Source of the DNA: Hyphomicrobiaceae bacterium
GTDB lineage: Bacteria > Pseudomonadota > Alphaproteobacteria > Rhizobiales > JAKIUO01
Direction: 5' to 3'
Length of the DNA: 20,524 bases
Assembly (NCBI GenBank): GCA_021647535.1
Contig: JAKIUO010000028.1
Coordinates: forward strand, 1-20,524
Both the position numbers and the translations under genes were made by a program. The notes beneath the pieces are model-generated. The model saw only the letters and a list, made by a program, of their open reading frames with translations, made no database searches and was not told the origin of the DNA. Each line of letters opens with the position of its first letter. The first letter of the stretch is position 1. This document shows, piece by piece, positions 14,342-20,524 of this stretch.

Positions 14342-15541
14342 ATGAACCGCAAATTAATCAGCGCTCTGCTCGCTTTAAGCCTCACCGCGCTCGCAGCGCC
14401 AACCATCGCCAGCGCCAAGTGCCGCACGGGCAATTTCCAAAGCTGGCTCAGTGATATCAAGCGTCAGGCTGCTGCCAAGGGCATTTCGCGCCATGCTATA
14501 AACAGCGCCCTTGACGGTGTGCGCTATGATCCTGATGTGGTGCGCCGCGATAATGCGCAGGGCGTGTTCTCGCAAACTTATTTGCAATTCGCGGGACGTA
14601 TGGTGTCAGCTTACCGCCTGCGCAAAGGCAAGCAACTCATTAAAAAATACCGCCGCACATTTTCTGAGATCAAGCGCCGTTATGGTGTCCCCGCGCCGGT
14701 TATTACCGCATTCTGGGGGCTCGAAACCGACTTTGGCCTGGTTCTGGGGAAATCCTCAACCATCCGCTCTCTGGCCACGCTGGCCTATGACTGCCGGCGC
14801 TCGGAGCTCTTTCACAAGGAACTGTTTTCAGCCCTGAAGATCATTGATCGTGGTGATTTAAGCGCTCGCGAAATGCGCGGCCCCTGGGCAGGAGAGCTTG
14901 GGCAATTGCAATTCCTACCCTCGCATTATCTGCACTATGGCGTTGATATGGACCGCGATGGCCACGTCAATCTGCTGAAAAGTTCCCCCGATGCGCTGGC
15001 CTCCGCCGCCAAATATATCCAGTCTCTGGGCTGGCGGCGCAATGAGCCCTGGTTGCAAGAAGTGCGCACCCCGCGCTCAATGGACTGGGCACAGGCCAGT
15101 GTGCATATCAAGTATTCACGCGCTCAATGGGCCAAATGGGGCATCCGCCGTGCCAATGGTCGCCCGCTCAAAGCCGACGGATTGAAAGCCGCCCTCGTCC
15201 TGCCCATGGGCAAAGACGGTCCAGCTTTTCTCGCCTATAGTAATTTCACCAAAGTCTATCTGGAATGGAACCACTCCTTGACCTATGGCCTGACCGCTGG
15301 CTATTTCGCCACCCGTTTGGGCGGCGCTGGTAAAGTTCACCCCGGTCGCGGCGCACGCGGGCTTAAATATGCGCAGATCAAACAAATGCAACGCCTGCTG
15401 CAACGGCGCGGCTTTGATGTCGGCAAGGTCGATGGTATTCTGGGATCAAAAAGCCGCTCGGCCATCAGAAAAATGCAGCGGAAATATGGGCTGGCTGTCG
15501 ATGCTTATCCAACAAGGGAGTTGTTGGCGCGGATGCGTTAG
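14342..15541 (+). CDS. Lytic murein transglycosylase, MltB type, with peptidoglycan-binding domain
   Basis: The enzyme cuts the MurNAc-GlcNAc bond of peptidoglycan, forming 1,6-anhydro ends in the periplasm. I chose ATG 14342 (399 residues): ribosome site AGGGGAAA lies seven bases upstream and a clean signal peptide follows (cleavage near TIASA, residue 25); an open frame extends upstream without such features. The SLT_2/MltB domain covers about 30-330, with catalytic Glu128 in FWGLETDFG and the conserved GPWAGELGQLQFLPSHY segment. A peptidoglycan-binding domain occupies about 342-399 (QIKQMQRLL, GFDVGKVDGILGSKSRSAI). No lipobox Cys follows the signal peptide, so this is a soluble form. The next gene in the same direction is an RlpA-like protein, which suggests a shared wall-remodelling role. 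Confidence 0.93.
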   Translation: MNRKLISALLALSLTALAAPTIASAKCRTGNFQSWLSDIKRQAAAKGISRHAINSALDGVRYDPDVVRRDNAQGVFSQTYLQFAGRMVSAYRLRKGKQLIKKYRRTFSEIKRRYGVPAPVITAFWGLETDFGLVLGKSSTIRSLATLAYDCRRSELFHKELFSALKIIDRGDLSAREMRGPWAGELGQLQFLPSHYLHYGVDMDRDGHVNLLKSSPDALASAAKYIQSLGWRRNEPWLQEVRTPRSMDWAQASVHIKYSRAQWAKWGIRRANGRPLKADGLKAALVLPMGKDGPAFLAYSNFTKVYLEWNHSLTYGLTAGYFATRLGGAGKVHPGRGARGLKYAQIKQMQRLLQRRGFDVGKVDGILGSKSRSAIRKMQRKYGLAVDAYPTRELLARMR

Positions 15542-15561
15542 AGCAAATTGCACCCACCCCC

Positions 15562-15598
15562 GCCACTCTGTCAGCAGGCAGAGTGGCTCTATGGAGCC
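15562..15598 (+). terminator. Nested hairpins after the transglycosylase gene
   Basis: GCCACTCTG (15562-15570) pairs exactly with CAGAGTGGC (15579-15587). A second stem, GGCTC/GAGCC (15585-15598), overlaps its right arm. No T-run follows, so it may be an attenuator or a Rho-dependent 3' end. The nearby TTAGAGCAAATTGC (15539-15552) resembles the first bases of the AGAGCA palindrome. Confidence 0.4.
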
Positions 15599-15731
15599 GC
15601 TGGCAAAGCTGTGAAAACTCTGGAAAAAATGTCTTTAGGCAACTGGCGGCACAAATATCCAGGCTTTGGGTGATTCTTATTGAAAAATCTATGAAAATAG
15701 CTTAACTATCAGTGGTCGGATATTGTTAAAA

Positions 15732-16565
15732 ATGACGGTCACGATCAAAAACCGTCAATTGACACGGGGTGGGGATGTGCTTGCGTATCGTTTTATATTG
15801 ATAGCGTTGATATTACTGTGTGCTATCAACACTGCACATGCAAAAACCCCAGGGAAATATAAGTGTTATCGGACTATCTGCTGGCGTGTGGCCACCACAT
15901 CTCAGATAGACAGCCTGTTGGGCGCTTCCTTCATGGCTCAAGCCTCCTACTATGATACAAAGTCCCGAGATTTAAACACACCTAACGATTTCACGTCCTC
16001 AGGAGAGCTTTTTAACCCTGATGGCCTGGATCGGGTTGCCAGCCCAAATTTACCAAATGGCACAAAGATACTTTTACGTCATCCCAAAACGGGCATTACA
16101 GCCTATGCGATCGTCAATGATACAGGGCCATTCAAAGGGCATCGTGTGATTGATGTGCCCATTACCCTGGCAAATACAATGGATTTTACAAAGGCTGGCA
16201 TTGCTTCTTTGCAGGTCGTCATCATTGCCAGTCCATCATCGCAGGAAATGAGATATCGACCCAACCGGAAATATGAATTCAAGGGTGGGGTATTGGGGCA
16301 TTTCACATCCCTGCGAAAAGCCGTAGAGGCGTTGTTATCTCCTGAAATTTTGTCTAAATTTGACAGCATCAATATTGAAAAGCCCGAGCTTCGCTCCCTC
16401 TCTTTTGGTCGCATTATCAGGCGCCCACAGATCAAACACACGACCAAAACCCCGGAAAAAATCAAACGCTCAGACACTTCTGATGACAAAATGAAACACT
16501 CAGAAACCGCTCGTGTAAAAAAGAAAAAAGATGATTGGCGTAAGTCACTCTTTGAATTGTATTAA
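15732..16565 (+). CDS. RlpA-like double-psi beta-barrel secreted protein
   Basis: RlpA-like barrels bind or cut peptidoglycan in the periplasm. From ATG 15732 the product has 277 residues with a signal peptide ending INTAHA (residue 37). A GTG at 15777, preceded by GGGGTGGGG, would give a shorter, more usual signal peptide and may be the true start. CYRTICWRV (45-53) has two Cys that could pair. The barrel spans about 68-168, with ASYYD, TSSGELF, LPNGTKILL, VNDTGPFKGHRVIDVP and the final LQVVIIA. VND.GPF matches RlpA, including the Asp. The His usually found just before the LP motif of RlpA is replaced (VASPNLP), so activity may differ; this may be a trait of its subfamily. The C-terminal 40 residues are charged. 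It is convergent with the TolC gene. Confidence 0.8.
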   Translation: MTVTIKNRQLTRGGDVLAYRFILIALILLCAINTAHAKTPGKYKCYRTICWRVATTSQIDSLLGASFMAQASYYDTKSRDLNTPNDFTSSGELFNPDGLDRVASPNLPNGTKILLRHPKTGITAYAIVNDTGPFKGHRVIDVPITLANTMDFTKAGIASLQVVIIASPSSQEMRYRPNRKYEFKGGVLGHFTSLRKAVEALLSPEILSKFDSINIEKPELRSLSFGRIIRRPQIKHTTKTPEKIKRSDTSDDKMKHSETARVKKKKDDWRKSLFELY

Positions 16566-16671
16566 AACCAGAACGCCAAAACGATTGCCTCGTATTGCCT
16601 CCAGCGCCTCCCGGGGGCCAAAATGGTAATGAGTTGAAAGTTCGGAACCGCTTTCATTAGTGGCATCGCCC

Positions 16672-16912
16672 CCGGGTAAAGACCCAGGGCAATTCAATTC
16701 TCAAAAATCTTGCTGCGCAAGTGGGCTGTCGCCCACACCCACTTGGGAGGAGACCTCCCAAACCCACCCCTTTTTGATCTTTAAAATAGAAAAACCGGAG
16801 CCCTCCAGCGGGGTCCAGCGCTCAAATAGCGTAGCGGTAGCGCAAAATATAAAGGGTTGGCCCCGTCGCGCAGCGAGTTTGCGTGAGAAGAATTGCCCTA
16901 GGTGAAGACCCT
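16672..16912 (+). repeat. Dispersed element with terminal inverted repeats, copy A (MITE-like)
   Basis: The ends ACCCAGGGCAATTC (16682-16695) and GAATTGCCCTAGGT (16890-16903) are inverted repeats matching at 13 of 14 bases; similarity continues outward (GGGT…) with a 4-base mismatch block. The interior folds into several stems: GTGGGC/GCCCAC within AAGTGGG/CCCACTT, and GGGAGG/CCTCCC. No transposase is encoded. GGTAAAGACCC (16675-16685) and GGTGAAGACCC (16901-16911) form a near-direct repeat at the borders. Copies B (inverted) and C are at 10284-10506 and 14044-14226. This copy lies between convergent genes. The bases from 16566 to 16671 hold only a short inverted repeat (TGAAAG/CTTTCA). Confidence 0.8.
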
Positions 16913-16996
16913 CTGGGGAGAGCAGAGAGAAGGTCAGCCTTTTGCGGATTGAGGTATTATACCAGCTATAGGATATGGATGAAAAAGGGGTAAACT

Positions 16997-18367
16997 TTAA
17001 TAGCTTGCCGACTGCAGGGTCAGGCGGCCCATGGCCGAAAGCAGGCGAAAATAAGCAATGATGTGATCACTCTTGGCCTGCTGCATAACGACCTTGGCAT
17101 TAAGCACTTCTTCTTCGGCATTTAGAACATCAAGCACTGTGCGCTGCCCGACTCTCTCTTCATTTTGCACACCAAACAGTGCTTTTTCGGCGGCTTTGAT
17201 CTGCACTTTGGCCGATTTTATACGCGATCTGCCAACAATCAGATTACCCCAACTGGAAACAGCCTGCGACCGGGCCAGCGCCACGGCAGCTGAAATTTGC
17301 AAAGAGTTCTGACGCAAAGTCGCCTGCCCCTGACGAATACGCGCGCCCACAGAGCCACCCTGATAGAGGGGTATACTGCCTCGCAATCTGATATTGGCTG
17401 TGCGTCGTTCCTCAATGGTTTTTGTGATATCCCAGCGCTGCGCAAAGCCAGCTTCCAGAGTAAACTCTGGCAAGCGCTCGCCGCGCACCAAGTCTATCCT
17501 AAACTTTGCCGCATCTCTTGCATAACGCGCTGCCAGAATAGCCGGGTTCTGACTTTTGCCAACGCGGATGGCCTGCGCCAGATTGGCAACGGGCTGTCTT
17601 TTGCGCAATACGGGGAAATGCAATCCAGAAGGCGCACGACTGGTAATACGGATATATTCGGCAATATTGGTGCGCAGATTAGCGTCTGCCAGCGCCACAT
17701 CAGACTGTGCCGAACTCTTGCGCGACAAGGCCTGCGCCACATCCGTTTCTGTAACAACGCCCGCTCTCTGGCGGGCAATGGTCGCTTCAAGCTGCTTGCC
17801 GAGCAAACGCAGATTATTCTCACGCAACCTCTTGATCGCCCGGTCACGCACCAGCGAAATATAAGTCGTAGCCACATCCAGCAAAGTACTTTGCTCTACA
17901 TTGCGTAAGCCTTCGCGGGCGGCCAGAATATTTGCATCGGCTTCATTGAGAGCCGCAACGGTGCGCCCCCCCCGATAAAGCGGTTGACTGATATTAAGAG
18001 AATAGCCACGCGAGGTATATGTATCATCCGTAGCGCCTGATTTTCCAAAATCAGTATAGAGGTTCTCGCGTGTCACATCGCCATTCAGTGTGACATTTGG
18101 CCGAAAATTAGCCCCCGCAATGCCAATCGTTTCATCTATGGCACGCAGTTTTTCGCGTTCAGCATTGATGGTTGGATTTAAGGACAGGGTGCGCTGCAAA
18201 GCCGAACGAAGTGATTCGGCGCGCGCTTCTGGAGCACTCAAACAAAGCGCCAGCATAACAACCAGACCCGTCATTATGGCACAGCCTGCACTCAGCTTTC
18301 CCAGACAGAGCTTCCCCAGACTGGGCATACTGAATTTGGTGTGTTTTATTATACTATTTAGCAACAT
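16997..18367 (-). CDS. TolC-family outer-membrane channel protein
   Basis: TolC trimers form the outer-membrane exit of type I secretion and RND efflux systems. From ATG 18367 the product has 456 residues, with a signal peptide ending in APEARA near residue 50. The mature part shows the two TolC repeats. The first starts ESLRSALQRTLSLNP and has ISQPLYRGGRTVAALNEADA; the second starts NLAQAIRVGKSQNPAI and has GSIPLYQGGSVGARIRQGQA. The C-terminal helix has GQRTVLDVLNAEEEVLNA. The start is uncertain: an AAGGGG ribosome-like site lies 15 or more bases upstream within a hairpin, and ATG 18328 is an alternative without a clear site. No pump or ABC exporter genes are adjacent, so it probably serves partners encoded elsewhere. 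Confidence 0.92.
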   Translation of the reverse strand: MLLNSIIKHTKFSMPSLGKLCLGKLSAGCAIMTGLVVMLALCLSAPEARAESLRSALQRTLSLNPTINAEREKLRAIDETIGIAGANFRPNVTLNGDVTRENLYTDFGKSGATDDTYTSRGYSLNISQPLYRGGRTVAALNEADANILAAREGLRNVEQSTLLDVATTYISLVRDRAIKRLRENNLRLLGKQLEATIARQRAGVVTETDVAQALSRKSSAQSDVALADANLRTNIAEYIRITSRAPSGLHFPVLRKRQPVANLAQAIRVGKSQNPAILAARYARDAAKFRIDLVRGERLPEFTLEAGFAQRWDITKTIEERRTANIRLRGSIPLYQGGSVGARIRQGQATLRQNSLQISAAVALARSQAVSSWGNLIVGRSRIKSAKVQIKAAEKALFGVQNEERVGQRTVLDVLNAEEEVLNAKVVMQQAKSDHIIAYFRLLSAMGRLTLQSASY

Positions 18368-18384
18368 ATAAGTTACGAACCACT

Positions 18385-18399
18385 CCCCTTGAAAAGGGG
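18385..18399. promoter_or_regulatory. Hairpin enclosing the ribosome-like site of the TolC gene
   Basis: CCCCTT (18385-18390), GAA and AAGGGG (18394-18399) pair perfectly. On the minus strand the second arm is AAGGGG, the only Shine-Dalgarno-like sequence before ATG 18367. The stem could mask it. The effect is uncertain because the spacing to the ATG is long. Confidence 0.35.
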
Positions 18400-18564
18400 T
18401 ACCCCACACTACAAACAACCACGAACAAATTTTAACACAAAGATGCCAGAACACAAAAAAACTACTGGTTAATAGTATTTTTAATTCATCCCAGGGTCCA
18501 GTTTCAAATCACACCTCGTTCAAATCGATCTGATTTCCCCTCCAGACTGTGACATAATTGAAGC

Positions 18565-19209
18565 TCAGCTTGAAGATTGTGCACACCAATCCACAGCCGT
18601 TTGCAAGTCTGCCGGGGCGTTGATATTAAAGAAAGGGTCAATCTGCCCGCCCTTTCTTGTGTTAGGTGGAAAATCGACACGCACCGCCGCTTGTTCGCGC
18701 AACCAGGACTGCACACGGCGCTCTCCGCGAATAAGCCAGCTTTCCAGCTCACCAGCCAGAGCCACCGGCCATAATCCAAAAGCTGGATGCAAGCGGTTGG
18801 CGCTCGATGGAATGCAGATCCTGCCCTCCTCGCCCTCAAGCCCCTGTTGCAATCGCTCAACAAAATCGGCTGGAAAAAACGGGGTGTCAGAAGCGATGGT
18901 GGCAATATGGCTGGCGCCGGCATGGTGCTTTCTCGCCCACATCATGCCTGCCAGAATACCAGCCAGCGGCCCCATCTGTCCTTCGAGTGGGTCAGCAATA
19001 ACCGGCAGATCAAAAGCAGAAAAACGCCCGGCATAGCCATTGGCATTGATCGCCAAAGCGCAAACCTGCCCCCTAAAGCGCTCAATACCCCATTGCAACA
19101 GAGCGCGCCCCTCAAGCTCGATCAGTGATTTTTCAACACCCATCCGAGACGAGCGCCCGCCCGCCAGAATAATGCCCACCGGCTTGGAACGCTGCGCTGG
19201 CGAATTCAT
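18565..19209 (-). CDS. mobA: Molybdenum cofactor guanylyltransferase
   Basis: MobA joins GMP from GTP to molybdopterin-bound molybdenum, giving the guanine dinucleotide cofactor of DMSO reductase-family enzymes in the cytoplasm. The 214-residue product has the signature LAGGRSSRMGVEK (residues 15-27), PLEGQMGPLAGILAG (74-88), IASDTPFFP around Asp108, LHPAFGLWP and FFNINAPADL near the C-terminus. Length is normal. ATG 19209 overlaps the rsmI stop codon (TGATG), so it is translationally coupled to that gene, and an alternative TTG lies one codon upstream. No other molybdenum cofactor genes are in the window. Confidence 0.9.
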   Translation of the reverse strand: MNSPAQRSKPVGIILAGGRSSRMGVEKSLIELEGRALLQWGIERFRGQVCALAINANGYAGRFSAFDLPVIADPLEGQMGPLAGILAGMMWARKHHAGASHIATIASDTPFFPADFVERLQQGLEGEEGRICIPSSANRLHPAFGLWPVALAGELESWLIRGERRVQSWLREQAAVRVDFPPNTRKGGQIDPFFNINAPADLQTAVDWCAQSSS

Positions 19210-20153
19210 CAATCAAGGCCTCGCTTGATCTCCACAGCCAGATTGTAAACCTTTGAACGAGGAAGATTAAATCTCGCACATACGGCCTGCACGGCATCCC
19301 GCAGGCTCTCAGCTTGTAACGCCTGCACCAGTTCGCGCTCCAGCTGCTCATCGCTCAAGACAAGGCTTTGCGGATCGCAACCAGCCACCAAAATAACGAT
19401 TTCCCCCTTGACGCTTTCTTTTTGCTCATAATAATCACCAAGCTCCGCCAAAGTCCCCGTGCGCACGTTCTCATGCAGCTTGGTAAGCTCGCGGGCGATG
19501 GCCGCCTGACGCGTGCCAAAACACTCAACAAAGTCTCTGATCGATGCCTTCAAACGCTTGGGGGATTCAAAAAATATCAACGTCGCTTCGCTCTGGACGA
19601 ACTGCAACAAACGCTTTTTACGAGCGGCTTTTTTCGGCGGCAAAAAACCGACAAATGTAAAACAGTCCGTCGGCAATCCGGCACTCACCAAAGCGGCAAT
19701 CGGCGCGCTGGGCCCCGGAATGGCAACCACATCAAACCCCCTCTTTTTGGCTTCCACCACCAGCTTGTAACCAGGATCAGAAACCAACGGTGTGCCCGCA
19801 TCAGAAATCAGCGCAACGCTTTTGCCCGCAGAAATAGAGGTTAATAGAGTTTCACCCGCTCGCACGGCATTATGTTCATGATAGGCTTTCAGATCGCCCT
19901 TGATGCCATAATGATCAAGCAGCCTCACTGAATGGCGCTTGTCTTCACAATAAATAATATCTGCCCGCGCCAGCACCCCCAGCGCCCGCAGGCTGATATC
20001 TGCCAGATTACCAATGGGAGTGGAGACCAGATAAAGCCCGACTGACAGGCGAACGGCAAGCTGACCGGCCAGCACCTCGCTGGCCCGAACAAGCAATGCC
20101 GGTGCCTTTGGAGCAGACAATGCCTGCCTCTTTGATAAATGATCTGGTTCCAT
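19209..20153 (-). CDS. rsmI: 16S rRNA 2'-O-ribose C1402 methyltransferase RsmI
   Basis: RsmI methylates the ribose of C1402 in the decoding centre of 16S rRNA, using S-adenosylmethionine. The 314-residue product has the tetrapyrrole-methylase fold with LYLVSTPIGNLADISLRA (residues 41-58), YCEDKRHSVRLL, LISDAGTPLVSDPGYKLV, AIPGPSAPIAALVSAGLP, FVGFLPPKK and FFESPKRL. An N-terminal extension of about 38 residues precedes the core. ATG 20153 has AGAGG just upstream. It is the first gene of a two-gene unit with mobA and is divergent from a lipoprotein gene. In many Hyphomicrobiales rsmI is followed by a yraN-type gene; mobA takes that place here. Confidence 0.95.
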   Translation of the reverse strand: MEPDHLSKRQALSAPKAPALLVRASEVLAGQLAVRLSVGLYLVSTPIGNLADISLRALGVLARADIIYCEDKRHSVRLLDHYGIKGDLKAYHEHNAVRAGETLLTSISAGKSVALISDAGTPLVSDPGYKLVVEAKKRGFDVVAIPGPSAPIAALVSAGLPTDCFTFVGFLPPKKAARKKRLLQFVQSEATLIFFESPKRLKASIRDFVECFGTRQAAIARELTKLHENVRTGTLAELGDYYEQKESVKGEIVILVAGCDPQSLVLSDEQLERELVQALQAESLRDAVQAVCARFNLPRSKVYNLAVEIKRGLD

Positions 20154-20310
20154 TAGCCTCTACGCCCAATTCAGCCCTTGTTTTATATGTTTTATTATTG
20201 TCATACTGACGACACAACATCCATCATTTGTTAAGGATTGAAACCTATCGGTCATGCTGAAGCCACACTTGATATTTAAATCTTGCAAGATGATGGGGAC
20301 ATAATTGGGT

Positions 20311-20524
20311 ATGGGCGACAAGAACGTGATTTCAAAACAACGAAAATTACGAGCGACAAGCTTGAGGATCAGGCGTTTTTTCACAATGTTCAGACCTGCG
20401 CAAATGTACAAACGTCCGCTCTATACCCTGCTCGCAGCTTTGGGACTTGTGTCTCTGGCGCTTTCTGGCTGTGGCGGTCCCAACAAACCGCTTGCCGACA
20501 AGGGAAGTATTGTCCAAACTCCAG
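20311..20524 (+). CDS. N-terminal part of a lipoprotein, possibly LpoA-type PBP activator (runs off window)
   Basis: The open frame runs from ATG 20311 to the window end without a stop. It has a hydrophobic segment (LYTLLAALGLVSLA) and lipobox LSGC followed by GG, so the mature protein should be lipid-anchored. The true start may be ATG 20386 or 20404, since 20311 would give a long basic N-terminus. Only about ten residues of mature protein are visible. Its position, divergent from rsmI, matches the penicillin-binding protein activator/leucine-binding-like lipoprotein gene in many alphaproteobacteria; that identity rests on context alone. Confidence 0.65.
   Translation, partial: MGDKNVISKQRKLRATSLRIRRFFTMFRPAQMYKRPLYTLLAALGLVSLALSGCGGPNKPLADKGSIVQTP

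Noticed and set aside
15539..15552. TTAGAGCAAATTGC after the transglycosylase gene as a fourth AGAGCA palindrome.
   Set aside because: Only the first 14 bases match; there is no CAGCTG centre or second arm.
16660..16905. Open frame within repeat copy A, similar in protein to one on the minus strand in copy B (10290-10592).
   Set aside because: The protein similarity follows from the DNA repeat itself; there is no ribosome site, and the frames run into non-homologous flanks.
18504..18923. Minus-strand frame of 139 codons inside the mobA region.
   Set aside because: It is an alternative frame of mobA, which has all the family motifs.

Overview
The window looks like chromosomal DNA of an alphaproteobacterium, most likely from or near the order Hyphomicrobiales (Rhizobiales). 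The reasons are a zapA–6S RNA block divergent from gap, rsmI divergent from a lipoprotein gene, a probable WreQ/WreU-type O-antigen initiation pair, an alphaproteobacterial type of caspase-family protein, and dispersed AGAGCA…CAGCTG palindromes in intergenic DNA. No genus can be named. Base composition is moderate, with AT-rich spacers. I saw no tRNA, rRNA, CRISPR array, prophage or transposase.

Layout. Positions 1-502 are an AT-rich non-coding region with a heptanucleotide tandem array. Positions 503-5956 hold three same-strand genes: a secreted caspase-like peptidase with Sel1 repeats, then two paralogous secreted proteins that each combine an FWxTIKDT/YP domain, a GCxxxxxDGxWG domain and an extremely Lys/Arg-rich tail. 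These look like the non-peptidase parts of an alphaproteobacterial caspase-family protein carried on separate polypeptides, and they are my best candidate for an undescribed system. Positions 6132-6623 (minus) encode a conserved-looking protein of unknown function. Positions 6872-7243 (minus) hold a tandem pair of 34-codon genes, each made of a signal peptide and an eight-residue end, GCYGYYGW, with their own terminator. Positions 7487-8076 (minus) are 6S RNA and zapA. Positions 8462-9637 are gap and its terminator, followed by a universal stress protein gene (9753-10283).

Positions 10561-13933 (minus) hold an FAD/NAD oxidoreductase and a translationally coupled pair, a polyprenyl-phosphate sugar-1-phosphate transferase and an NAD-dependent epimerase/reductase, which probably start O-antigen synthesis. 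Positions 14342-16565 (plus) hold an MltB-type lytic transglycosylase and an RlpA-like double-psi barrel protein. Positions 16997-18367 (minus) encode a TolC-family outer-membrane protein. Positions 18565-20153 (minus) are rsmI and mobA, overlapping. A lipoprotein gene begins at about 20311 and leaves the window.

Many of the genes serve the cell envelope: wall cleavage, O-antigen initiation, outer-membrane export, division, a lipoprotein and the secreted caspase cluster. Two dispersed repeat families occupy the spacers: a roughly 220-bp element with inverted ends (three copies, two of them between convergent genes) and a roughly 70-bp palindrome centred on CAGCTG (three copies).
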